Shown piece after piece: positions 17,910 through 24,254 of a stretch of DNA of 64,000 bases. The translations under genes and the position numbers were made by a program. The notes beneath the pieces are model-generated. The model was given only the letters and a program-made list of their open reading frames with translations. It made no database searches and was not told where the DNA came from. The DNA lies in contig JACPZX010000076.1 in assembly GCA_016195325.1 (NCBI GenBank), forward strand, positions 28,084 to 92,083. The letters run 5' to 3'. The number at the start of each line of letters is the position of its first letter. Position 1 is the stretch's first letter. The stretch is from Acidobacteriota bacterium (GTDB lineage: Bacteria; Acidobacteriota; Polarisedimenticolia; JACPZX01).

Positions 17910-20561
17910 ATGCTGAGCTGCCCCGCGTGCGGCCTCGCCGACAGAGCCGAGGCGGGTCCGTGCCCCCGCTGCGGCGCGCCGCCGCGCCGGCCCGCCGAGG
18001 ATCGAACGACGGTCCCGTTGGTTCTCCCGCCCGAGATCGGTCCCGGCTACCTGCTCCACGGCAACTACCGCATCGTGAAGGAGCTGGGGAAAGGGGGCTT
18101 CGGGCGCGTCTTCCTGGCGCGCGACCAGGGGCTCGAGCGCGACGTCGCCGTCAAGTTCCTCACGCTGGAAAGAGTCGCTCCCACGGAAATCCCCGCCATC
18201 AAGGAGCGCTTCCGCCGCGAGGCGCAGGCCCTCGCCCGCTACAGCGCGAGGACTCGCCACGTCGTGAGCGTGGCGCTCGTGGGAGACGTCGCGGGCCTCC
18301 CCTTCTTCGTGATGGAGTGCCTGTCCGAGGGGACGCTCCACGATCGGATCAACCAGCGCGGGCTGCTCCCGCCCCTCGAAGCGGCGTCGCTCGTGGCGGA
18401 CGTCGCGGCGGCGCTCGGGTTCGTCCACGCGGACGGATCGATTCACCGCGACATCAAGCCGGCGAACATCTTCGTGCGCGCGGGGCAGGCGGTCCTGGGC
18501 GATTTCGGCATCGCCAAGATCGCCGACATGCCCGCGCTGACGACGAGCAACCCGCCGCTGACGCCGCAGTACGCGGCCCCCGAGGTCATCAAGTTCGAGG
18601 CGAGCGATCATCGCGCCGATCTCTTCTCCCTGGGCTGCGTCCTCCACGAGTGCCTGACGGGAAGCCTCCTCTTCGACGGCGACAGCTACAGGGAGGTGGC
18701 GGGGAAGATCGGCGAGGCGCGCGAGGTCGATCTCTCGCCTCTTCAGTACACCGTCCCCCTGCCTCTCATCGACGTGCTCCGACGGTCGCTGGCCAAGAAG
18801 GCGGCCGAGCGCTACCCCACGGCCGCCGCGATGGAGAAGGATCTCCGCGAGATCGTGCAGCGCCGGTCCGGGTCGGACGTGAAGCCCGCAAAGCCCATTG
18901 GGGCGACCGTTCCCATCGCCACGGCGCCGCCGGTCCCGGAGAAGCTCTCGGGCGACAGAACGCTCGTGGATCCTCGGTTGAAGATGCCTGGCGGGACCAG
19001 GGTGGAAGCCGGTCCGACTCGACGTGTGTGGGATCCGATCGTCGAGCCGCCCCCTTCCCGCAAGGGTCGGTGGATCGCGGGCGCCCTGATCGCGGCGATT
19101 GGCGCCGGCGTTCTCCTCTGGTTGGCGTTGCGCCCGGAGACACATCCATCGGCTCTCACGGGAACAGACAAGGTCGCGGGCACGGTCACCGCTCCGTCGT
19201 CGGGCAGGGCTGAGCCGGCGAAGGTCGAGGAGCCTCCGCCTCCGAAGACCGAACCCGCGCCGAGTTCGCATCAAGGGCAAGCCGCCGCGCCGGCTCCGGC
19301 GAAGCCGGCCGTCGAGACCACGGGGTCGCTTGCGATCGAAAGCGTTCCGCCCGGGGCCGCAATCGACGTGGACAGGGAGTGGCGGGGTTCGGCGCCCAAG
19401 ACGATCCCGGATCTCAGCGTCGGCTCCCACGTCGTCAAGGGTGAGCTGCGGCATTACCAGACGGCGGAGCAGAGCGCACGGATCGATGCGGGGAAGACGA
19501 CGCGCGTCACCCTGACGCTCGTGCCGTCGCCGGGTCGTCTGTCGGTGACGTCGAACCCTTCAGGTGCGGCGGTCAGCATCGACGGGAATCCCGTGCCCGG
19601 GGGAACGACTCCGTGGACGGGTTCGGTCGCGCCGGGCGTCAACCATGACGTCGTCATCAGCAAGAAGGGGTTCGTGCCGGAGAAGCGCTCGGCGCGCGTG
19701 GAATCCGACGGGGAGCAGCCCGTGAGCGCTGAGCTTCGCAGTGAAGTCGTTGAGCCTGCTTTGCGCATCACCGGCGCCGACGGGGCGGCGATGGTCCTCG
19801 TGCCTGCGGGGGAGTTCCTGATGGGGAGCGGCTCGTCGGACGGTCAGGCCGAAGCCGATGAGCGGCCGCAGCATCGCGTCACGTTGAACGCCTTCTACAT
19901 CGACAGGTACGAGGTCACGAACGGGCAGTACGCGACCTTCTTGAAGTCGGCGCGCAGCCACACCGCGTGCGATCCGAACGAAACTCGCGGCAAGGACCAC
20001 ACGCCCGACGCAGCGACATGGAACAACGCGGAATGGAACGGAACTCGACAGCCCGTTGTCAACGTCGACTGGTACGACGCGGCGGCGTACTGCGGTTCGG
20101 TCGGCAAGCGACTGCCCACGGAGGCAGAGTGGGAGAAGGCGGCGAGGGGGACGGATGGGAGGATCTATCCGTGGGGGAACGACGCGCCGGGGGCGTTCCC
20201 GCAGGGAAACTTCGCCGACGAGTCTGCGAAGAGGAAGCACTCCGATTGGACGATCGTGAGCGGCTACGATGACGGATTCGCGGAGACCGCCCCCGTGGGG
20301 TCGTTCCCGCGAGGTGCGAGTCCCTACGGCGCCGAGGACATGGCGGGTAACGTCTGGGAGTGGGTGAGAGACTGGTATGATGCGGGGTACTACGCCAAGA
20401 GTCCGAGTCCGATGGGGCCTTCGGGCGGTACATCTCGCGTCCTTCGGGGCGGCTCCTGGAGCAACGTTCCGAGGTACCTCCGGTCGGCGTACCGCAACTC
20501 CATCGACCCGGCGTACCGCTACTTCTACATCGGGTTCCGTTGCGCCCAGGACCAGAAATAG
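17910..20561 (+). CDS. DGR target: transmembrane Ser/Thr kinase with PEGA repeats and a hypervariable FGE/C-type-lectin-like domain
   Basis: The protein has 883 residues. A zinc ribbon (Cys4, 7, 18, 21) leads into a complete Hanks-type kinase: Gly loop 'GKGGFGRVF', Lys in 'DVAVKFL', 'HRDIKPANI' (about 178-187) and 'GDFGIAK' (about 193-199). A Pro/Thr linker and one membrane helix (about 388-407) follow, then an Ala/Pro/Lys-rich stalk, two PEGA repeats (about 471-535 and 540-610) and an FGE-sulfatase-type domain from about 619. Residues 843-880 are encoded by the DGR variable repeat and sit at the domain's C-terminal end, where DGR ligand surfaces lie. The catalytic cysteines of true formylglycine-generating enzymes are absent, so this is a binding domain. 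The topology places the kinase in the cytoplasm and the variable domain outside, so I infer a receptor kinase with a diversifying sensor. A TAAGAT at 17892 and no ribosome-binding site suggest a near-leaderless mRNA. Confidence 0.94.
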   Translation: MLSCPACGLADRAEAGPCPRCGAPPRRPAEDRTTVPLVLPPEIGPGYLLHGNYRIVKELGKGGFGRVFLARDQGLERDVAVKFLTLERVAPTEIPAIKERFRREAQALARYSARTRHVVSVALVGDVAGLPFFVMECLSEGTLHDRINQRGLLPPLEAASLVADVAAALGFVHADGSIHRDIKPANIFVRAGQAVLGDFGIAKIADMPALTTSNPPLTPQYAAPEVIKFEASDHRADLFSLGCVLHECLTGSLLFDGDSYREVAGKIGEAREVDLSPLQYTVPLPLIDVLRRSLAKKAAERYPTAAAMEKDLREIVQRRSGSDVKPAKPIGATVPIATAPPVPEKLSGDRTLVDPRLKMPGGTRVEAGPTRRVWDPIVEPPPSRKGRWIAGALIAAIGAGVLLWLALRPETHPSALTGTDKVAGTVTAPSSGRAEPAKVEEPPPPKTEPAPSSHQGQAAAPAPAKPAVETTGSLAIESVPPGAAIDVDREWRGSAPKTIPDLSVGSHVVKGELRHYQTAEQSARIDAGKTTRVTLTLVPSPGRLSVTSNPSGAAVSIDGNPVPGGTTPWTGSVAPGVNHDVVISKKGFVPEKRSARVESDGEQPVSAELRSEVVEPALRITGADGAAMVLVPAGEFLMGSGSSDGQAEADERPQHRVTLNAFYIDRYEVTNGQYATFLKSARSHTACDPNETRGKDHTPDAATWNNAEWNGTRQPVVNVDWYDAAAYCGSVGKRLPTEAEWEKAARGTDGRIYPWGNDAPGAFPQGNFADESAKRKHSDWTIVSGYDDGFAETAPVGSFPRGASPYGAEDMAGNVWEWVRDWYDAGYYAKSPSPMGPSGGTSRVLRGGSWSNVPRYLRSAYRNSIDPAYRYFYIGFRCAQDQK
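20437..20549 (+). repeat. DGR variable repeat (VR), 3' end of the kinase target gene
   Basis: The 113-base VR aligns with the TR at 22116-22228 (constant offset 1679) without gaps. 100 positions are identical and 13 differ, and every difference falls on an A in the TR: 10 are A to T and 3 are A to G. In protein terms, TR Asn codons became Ser, Val, Tyr, Ile and Phe. The last 23 bases (20527-20549) are identical to the TR and are the likely initiation-of-mutagenic-homology segment. The VR ends 12 bases before the target stop codon. Confidence 0.96.
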
Positions 20562-20563
20562 CC

Positions 20564-20592
20564 CTTGATCCTTGACTCTTGATCCCTTGATC
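20564..20592 (+). repeat. Short tandem CTTGATC-type repeats just after the VR
   Basis: Four copies of a heptamer, CTTGATC (20564, 20578, 20586) or CTTGACT (20571), follow the target stop codon with 7-, 7- and 8-base periods. They fill the gap between the VR and the avd gene. In studied DGRs a structured element downstream of the VR helps retrohoming; here there is a tandem repeat and no strong hairpin. A role is inference. Confidence 0.55.
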
Positions 20593-20604
20593 TGAGCAGG
20601 TCAG

Positions 20605-21045
20605 GTGAATGCAGGGATGGACGAGAAGCCGAGCCTGAATCCGAGTCCCTCCGGCCCCGCGCCAGCGGGGCCGCCGCGCGCTTCGGCAAGCGCAATCAAC
20701 CATCCCGAAGCCGCACCCGTCGTCGGCAAGGCTTACGACCTCGTGCTCTGGCTCGTCCCGGTCATCGACCGCCTCCCTCGCGCGCGCCGATTCACCCTCG
20801 GTGAGCGTCTCGAGTCCTCGGCCCTCGAGCTCCTCGAATCCCTCACCGAAGCGGCCTATCGGAAGGACAAGCTCGACGCCCTCGCGCGCGCCAGCCGTTC
20901 TCTGCAGCGCTTGCGCCTTCTCGTCAGGCTCTCCAAGGATCTGGAAGCACTCGATCTGCGACGCTACGCCCACGCCTCGGAGCGCATCGACGAGGTGGGA
21001 CGGATGATCGGAGGATGGTCGAAGTCGCGAAAGGGTCCGGCATGA
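20605..21045 (+). CDS. avd: Avd-like DGR accessory protein (four-helix bundle)
   Basis: The 146-residue protein has a Pro/Ser/Ala-rich N-terminus of about 30 residues and then a helical region with the Avd/S23-type pattern: 'YDLVLWLVPVIDRLPRARRF', 'LGERLESSALELLESLTEAAY', then basic helices 'SLQRLRLLVRLSKDL' and 'ASERIDEVGRMIGGW'. Avd proteins form basic pentameric barrels that bind the DGR reverse transcriptase and template RNA. GTG 20605 and ATG 20617 are both possible starts. The stop overlaps the RT start (ATGA), so Avd and RT are made together. Confidence 0.9.
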   Translation: MNAGMDEKPSLNPSPSGPAPAGPPRASASAINHPEAAPVVGKAYDLVLWLVPVIDRLPRARRFTLGERLESSALELLESLTEAAYRKDKLDALARASRSLQRLRLLVRLSKDLEALDLRRYAHASERIDEVGRMIGGWSKSRKGPA

Positions 21046-22262
21046 AACGGGCGGGCGGTCTTTTCGATCGGATCTGCTCGTTCGAGAACCTCCTCCTTGC
21101 CGCGAAGAAGGCGAGGAGGGGGAAGCGAGATCGCCTGAACGTCGCGAGCTTCGAGCTCGATCTCGAGAGCCGCCTCCTTGGCCTCCGGCGCGAACTACTG
21201 GATGGCAGCTATCAGCCCGGCCCGTACAGAGCCTTCTGGGTCAGTGAGCCGGTCGTGCGCCAGATCAGCGCCGCGCCGTACCGCGACCGCGTCGTCCACC
21301 ACGCCCTGATGAACCTCGTGGAGCCGGTCTTCGAGCGCGGGTTCATCCCCGACTCGTACGCGTGCCGGAAAGAGAAGGGAACGCATCGGGCGCTCGCGCG
21401 TTGCCGGGAGTTCACCCGCCGATACGCCTGGGTCCTTCGCGCCGACATCAAGAAGTACTTCCCGTCGATCGACCACGAGATTCTCCTGGGCCTCGTGGAG
21501 CGCAAGGTGAAGGACCGCCGCGTCCTCGCCCTGCTTAGGACGATCGTCGAGTCGAGCAACCCCCAAGTTGAAGTCAACCACTACTTCGCCGGCGACGATC
21601 TCTTCACCCCCTTCGAGCGCCGCCGCGGGATCCCGATCGGAAACCTGACGAGCCAGGTCTTCGCCAACCTCTATCTCGATCCGCTCGATCACTTCGTGAA
21701 GGAACGGCTTCGCTGCCGCGCCTACCTCAGGTACTGCGACGACTTCTGCCTCTTCGACGACGACCCGCATCGGCTCATCGAGGCGCGGGAAAGGATCGCC
21801 GAGTTTCTGATCGGCCTCCGTCTGAGACTCCATTCGGGGAAGACCGCCGTGCACCAGGTGAGCCGGGGAGTCGCCTTCGTCGGATTCCGGGTCTACCCCG
21901 AGAAGGTGCTCCTCAAGCGCGACGCCGTGCGGCGCGTCCGCCGCCGGCTTCGGGTCTACCGGCGCGCGTACGAGCGCGGCGAGCTGTCGCCCGCGGATGT
22001 TCGACAGCGGCTGATGGGCTGGCTCGGTCACGCGGGCCACGCGGACACGTGGCGCCTGAGATCGAAACTTCTCTGGAAATTCCGCCTCGTGCGGAGATGG
22101 GAAAGCGGGGGACAAGCGTCCTTCGGGGCGGCTCCTGGAACAACAATCCGAGGAACCTCCGATCGGCGAACCGCAACACCAACGACCCGGCGAACCGCAA
22201 CAACAACATCGGGTTCCGTTGCGCCCAGCACCCTCCTCGGGGTCCGACGACCCTTCGCCTGA
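21042..22262 (+). CDS. DGR reverse transcriptase
   Basis: The 406-residue frame starts at ATG 21042, overlapping the avd stop. RT motifs are in order: 'YRDRVVHHALMNLVEPVFE', the first catalytic Asp in 'LRADIKKYFPSID' (Asp135), motif 4 'PIGNLTSQVFANLYLD' (about 197-212), and the catalytic 'RYCDDFCLF' (Asp233-Asp234). 'IGNLTSQ' matches the xGxxxSQ signature that sets DGR enzymes apart from retron and group II intron RTs. The thumb-like end reaches about residue 350 ('GWLGHAGHADTWRLRSKLLW'). The remaining 50 or so codons read through the TR in another frame and give a Thr/Arg/Ser-rich tail. The enzyme makes adenine-mutagenised cDNA from TR RNA. Confidence 0.96.
   Translation: MKRAGGLFDRICSFENLLLAAKKARRGKRDRLNVASFELDLESRLLGLRRELLDGSYQPGPYRAFWVSEPVVRQISAAPYRDRVVHHALMNLVEPVFERGFIPDSYACRKEKGTHRALARCREFTRRYAWVLRADIKKYFPSIDHEILLGLVERKVKDRRVLALLRTIVESSNPQVEVNHYFAGDDLFTPFERRRGIPIGNLTSQVFANLYLDPLDHFVKERLRCRAYLRYCDDFCLFDDDPHRLIEARERIAEFLIGLRLRLHSGKTAVHQVSRGVAFVGFRVYPEKVLLKRDAVRRVRRRLRVYRRAYERGELSPADVRQRLMGWLGHAGHADTWRLRSKLLWKFRLVRRWESGGQASFGAAPGTTIRGTSDRRTATPTTRRTATTTSGSVAPSTLLGVRRPFA
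22116..22228 (+). repeat. DGR template repeat (TR), inside the 3' end of the RT frame
   Basis: This is the invariant 113-base donor for the VR at 20437. It contains 28 adenines, most of them in 11 AAY (Asn) codons when read in the target frame ('SWNNNPRNLRSANRN' then 'TNDPANRNNNIGF'). AAC and AAT cannot mutate to a stop by changing A alone, the usual design of DGR templates. The TR frame is offset from the RT frame, so the RT gene also encodes the template RNA. Flanking bases outside the interval do not align with the VR without a gap. Confidence 0.96.
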
Positions 22263-22490
22263 GTCCGGCGGCTCACGGGCCGCCGGAGCGCGTCGTGGAT
22301 GGTCCCGTCCCCCGCTCCCGGACCGCGACGAAGTTCGCGGTCGATTCGAGGCGGGGCCCCGCGCCGGCTGGTAGCTCCGCCCACCGGGGCGCATCACACC
22401 CGTCGGGAAGGGCGAACGCCGGCGCGGGGCCATGTCTCATCGCGCTCGAGCGCACTGCTTGACTCGGTGTACAAATGTGCATATGCTTCG
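22263..22490. other. Short non-coding gap between the DGR and the BrnT/BrnA locus
   Basis: These 228 GC-rich bases contain only out-of-frame shadows with no start-site support or recognisable domain. The right end carries the brnT promoter. No integrase, transposon end or obvious attachment-site repeat is seen. Confidence 0.5.
22459..22487 (+). promoter_or_regulatory. brnT promoter with overlapping palindromes
   Basis: A -35 box TTGACT (22459-22464) and a -10 box TATGCT (22482-22487) are separated by 17 bases. Transcription would begin near 22494, which is the likely GTG start of brnT, so the mRNA may be leaderless. TGTACA (22468-22473) and the palindrome GCATATGC (22479-22486) lie within the promoter and are natural operator candidates for BrnA autoregulation. 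Confidence 0.55.
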
Positions 22491-22493
22491 GTG

Positions 22494-22727
22494 GTGCAGT
22501 TCGAGTGGGACGAGCAGAAGGCGCTGACGGTTTCAGTTCTCGAGGATCTACGCGCCGTCACGATGACGGGCAGTCGCTTCAACGAAGCTCGGTTCGTCAC
22601 GATCGGCAAGGACGGACTGGGCCAGGTCCTGGTGGTTGTCCACACTTGGCGCTCCGGGGGCGTCCGGATCATCTCCGCCAGGCGCGCGAGTCGTCGAGAG
22701 CGAAGGAAGTACGAGGCTGAGCGATGA
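22494..22727 (+). CDS. brnT: BrnT-family toxin, shortened
   Basis: The 77-residue protein starts at GTG 22494 (or 22491). 'FEWDEQK' at the N-terminus, 'RFVTIGKDGLGQVLVVVHTW' and 'RIISARRASRRERRKYE' at the C-terminus are hallmarks of BrnT ribonuclease toxins. The middle segment that normally follows the first motif (an 'NxxKHGVxFEEA'-like stretch) is not recognisable, and the protein is some 15 residues short, so it may be inactive. The last codons overlap the first brnA gene (ATGA), the standard toxin-then-antitoxin order. Confidence 0.75.
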   Translation: MQFEWDEQKALTVSVLEDLRAVTMTGSRFNEARFVTIGKDGLGQVLVVVHTWRSGGVRIISARRASRRERRKYEAER

Positions 22728-23038
22728 AAAAAGAATACGACTTCAGCCGCGGCGTGCGCGGCCCCGTGATCCCGTTGCCTCCGGGCAAGACACGCATCAC
22801 GATTCGCCTCGACGCCGAGATTCTCGAGTGGTTTTTCGCCCAGGTCGACGCGGCCGGCGGCGGCAACTATCAGACGCTGATCAACGATGCGCTGCAAGAG
22901 CACATCGCGAGGCGTAGAGAGCCGCTCGAGGACACCCTTCGCCGCGTGCTCCGGGAGGAACGAGCGAGATACGGCGCATCATCGCAGCCCGAACACGCGC
23001 ACGCGGGAAAGCGTCGCCGGAAACCGTCGAAGCGTTGA
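22724..23038 (+). CDS. brnA: BrnA-family antitoxin, copy 1
   Basis: The 104-residue protein starts with 'MKKEYDFSRGVRGPVIPLPP' and contains a ribbon-helix-helix-like segment 'KTRITIRLDAEILEWF', followed by 'YQTLINDALQEHI'. That is the BrnA antitoxin pattern: DNA-binding and toxin-neutralising. It is translationally coupled to brnT. The basic C-terminal tail ('KRRRKPSKR') is an addition to the core. A near-identical second copy follows at 23076. Confidence 0.85.
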   Translation: MKKEYDFSRGVRGPVIPLPPGKTRITIRLDAEILEWFFAQVDAAGGGNYQTLINDALQEHIARRREPLEDTLRRVLREERARYGASSQPEHAHAGKRRRKPSKR

Positions 23039-23075
23039 GGTCCGGTGGTGAGATCGAACGGACGAGGGTTGGACC

Positions 23076-23390
23076 TTGAAGAAAGAATACGACTTCAGCC
23101 GGGGCAAGCGTGGCGCCGTGATCCCCTTGCCCCCGGGCAAGACGCGGATCACGATTCGGCTCGATACGGAGATTCTCGACTGGTTCCGGGCCAAGGTCCA
23201 CGCGGCGGGAGGCGGCAGCTACCAGACGTTGATCAACGATGCGCTGCAGGAGCACATCGCGGGTCGGAGAGAGCCGCTCGTTGACACGCTTCGTCAGGTT
23301 CTTCGGGAGGAGCGAGCGGAGTACGGCGCATCACTGCGGCAGAAGCCCGGTCGCCAGGGAGCCCATCGTCGCAAGCCCGCGAAGCGGTGA
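23076..23390 (+). CDS. BrnA-family antitoxin, tandem duplicate
   Basis: The 104-residue protein matches copy 1 along its whole length ('KKEYDFSRGKRGAVIPLPPG', 'YQTLINDALQEHIAGRREPL') but diverges at the C-terminal tail. Its start codon is TTG at 23076, where copy 1 has ATG. No toxin gene precedes it; the 37-base gap to copy 1 has no room for one. It is an unpaired antitoxin from a tandem gene duplication and could still act as a repressor or an anti-addiction gene. Confidence 0.8.
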   Translation: MKKEYDFSRGKRGAVIPLPPGKTRITIRLDTEILDWFRAKVHAAGGGSYQTLINDALQEHIAGRREPLVDTLRQVLREERAEYGASLRQKPGRQGAHRRKPAKR

Positions 23391-23973
23391 ACCTGACTCG
23401 CGGTATCAGTAGTGGTACCTCGCCTGAAGGAAGTCGATTCGGTCGCTGCTGACGGCGTACACGATCCGATGCTCTTCGGTGAGGCGCCGGGACCAGGCGC
23501 GCGCGACGGCGAACTTCAGGGGCTCGGGCTTCCCGATTCCTGTGAAGGGATCCCGGAGGACCGCCTCGATGACGTCGAACGCGCGGAGCGCGACCTTGCG
23601 GTTCGTGTCCACCCAGTAGCGCAGGTCTTCCCGGAACTCGGGGTGGAATACGGCGTCGCGCGCGCGTGGGTGACGCGGTGGATGTTCGGGGCTTCTCGTC
23701 AAGACCCATCTCGCGTCTCAGGGAGGCGACGCTCTTCGGCCTGACGCGTCGACCTTGAGCGCGGGCCAGCGCCTTGAGCAGCCGCTCCGCATTCTTCGGC
23801 GATCGGAGCAGATGGGCCGTCTCGACGAGACTGTCGAGCTCATCGGCCGCGATCAACGCCACCGGGCTTCGCCCGCGCCGTGTGATGACAACCGCCTCCC
23901 GCGACTCCGCGACCGCGTCGCAGAGCGAGGCCAGATTCGCGCGCGCGCTGGTGTAGGTCGTCTCCTTCGCCAT
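23233..23973 (-). CDS. yefM: YefM/Phd-family antitoxin whose frame lacks its normal stop
   Basis: The conserved antitoxin runs from ATG 23973 to about 23706: 'YTSARANLASLCDAVAESRE', 'VITRRGRSPVALIAADEL' and the closing 'LRREMGLDE'. Family members normally stop within a few codons of that motif. Here the frame stays open for about 157 more codons, running through all of yoeB in another frame and into the antisense of brnA copy 2 before a stop at 23233. The extra residues are Arg/Pro/Ala-rich and look non-native. Loss of the stop by a point change or indel is likely. YefM binds DNA by its N-terminus and YoeB by its C-terminus, so a long tail could disturb neutralisation. Confidence 0.75.
   Translation of the reverse strand: MAKETTYTSARANLASLCDAVAESREAVVITRRGRSPVALIAADELDSLVETAHLLRSPKNAERLLKALARAQGRRVRPKSVASLRREMGLDEKPRTSTASPTRARRRIPPRVPGRPALLGGHEPQGRAPRVRRHRGGPPGSLHRNREARAPEVRRRARLVPAPHRRASDRVRRQQRPNRLPSGEVPLLIPRVRFTASRACDDGLPGDRASAAVMRRTPLAPPEEPDEACQRAALSDPRCAPAAHR
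23406..23702 (-). CDS. yoeB: YoeB-family mRNA interferase toxin
   Basis: The 98-residue frame starts at TTG 23702. From 'VFHPEFREDLRYW' on it matches YoeB/Txe toxins: 'DPFTGIGKPEPLK', 'AWSRRLTEEHRIVYAV' and the C-terminal 'ARYHY'. The catalytic Glu, Arg and His of E. coli YoeB have counterparts here. YoeB cleaves mRNA at the ribosome. The first 14 or so residues are extra and overlap the antitoxin frame, so the true start is uncertain. It faces the brnA duplicate end to end. Confidence 0.85.
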   Translation of the reverse strand: MTRSPEHPPRHPRARDAVFHPEFREDLRYWVDTNRKVALRAFDVIEAVLRDPFTGIGKPEPLKFAVARAWSRRLTEEHRIVYAVSSDRIDFLQARYHY

Positions 23974-23990
23974 GGCGTCCTCCGTCGGGG

Positions 23991-24013
23991 CATGTACAGA
24001 CTTAATGTACATG
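23991..24013. promoter_or_regulatory. YefM/YoeB operator palindrome
   Basis: CATGTACA (23991-23998) and TGTACATG (24006-24013) form a perfect 8-base inverted repeat around a 7-base A/T-rich centre. The TGTACA core is the motif bound by YefM in the well-studied E. coli yefM-yoeB operator. It lies 18 bases upstream of the antitoxin ATG. Confidence 0.8.
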
Positions 24014-24032
24014 TTCGGCCGCGCCCTGTCCA
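24004..24032 (-). promoter_or_regulatory. yefM-yoeB promoter
   Basis: On the minus strand, TGGACA (24027-24032) and TACATT (24004-24009) are separated by 17 bases. The -10 lies inside the TGTACA palindrome, so repressor binding would block it, as expected for an autoregulated toxin-antitoxin operon. Confidence 0.6.
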
Positions 24033-24107
24033 CTCAGCCTAGGCGCAGGCCCACTCGAGGCGGTACACTGGTCATGCCTTCTTCCCTCGGGACCTCAAGG
24101 ACCTCAC

Positions 24108-24254
24108 ATGAAAGACGAATCCGATTCGGACGACGGCGTGGATGTCACCCTCATCCACTGGATGCTGGCGATGACCCCCGCCGAGCGCCTGAAGACGGTT
24201 CAGGACGCGGTCAATTCGCTCGAGGAGCTGCGCGCCGGAATGCCGCGTGACTGA
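24108..24254 (+). CDS. Small protein coupled to a nucleotidyltransferase remnant
   Basis: The 48-residue acidic protein reads 'MKDESDSDDGVDVTLIHWML' then 'MTPAERLKTVQDAVNSLEEL'. Short proteins with 'TPAERL..V' motifs commonly precede MNT-type nucleotidyltransferase genes. It overlaps the next frame by 8 bases. The role is unknown. Confidence 0.55.
   Translation: MKDESDSDDGVDVTLIHWMLAMTPAERLKTVQDAVNSLEELRAGMPRD

Noticed and set aside
21042-22262. The reverse transcriptase as a retron or group II intron enzyme
   Set aside because: There is no retron msr/msd RNA pattern, no intron maturase domain, and the xGxxxSQ motif, Avd and TR/VR pair all identify a DGR.
22049-22462. A plus-strand frame that reads the TR as a protein similar to the target's C-terminus
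   Set aside because: It is the template repeat seen in the target frame. It has no domain before or after the TR, no good start site, and lies inside the RT gene.
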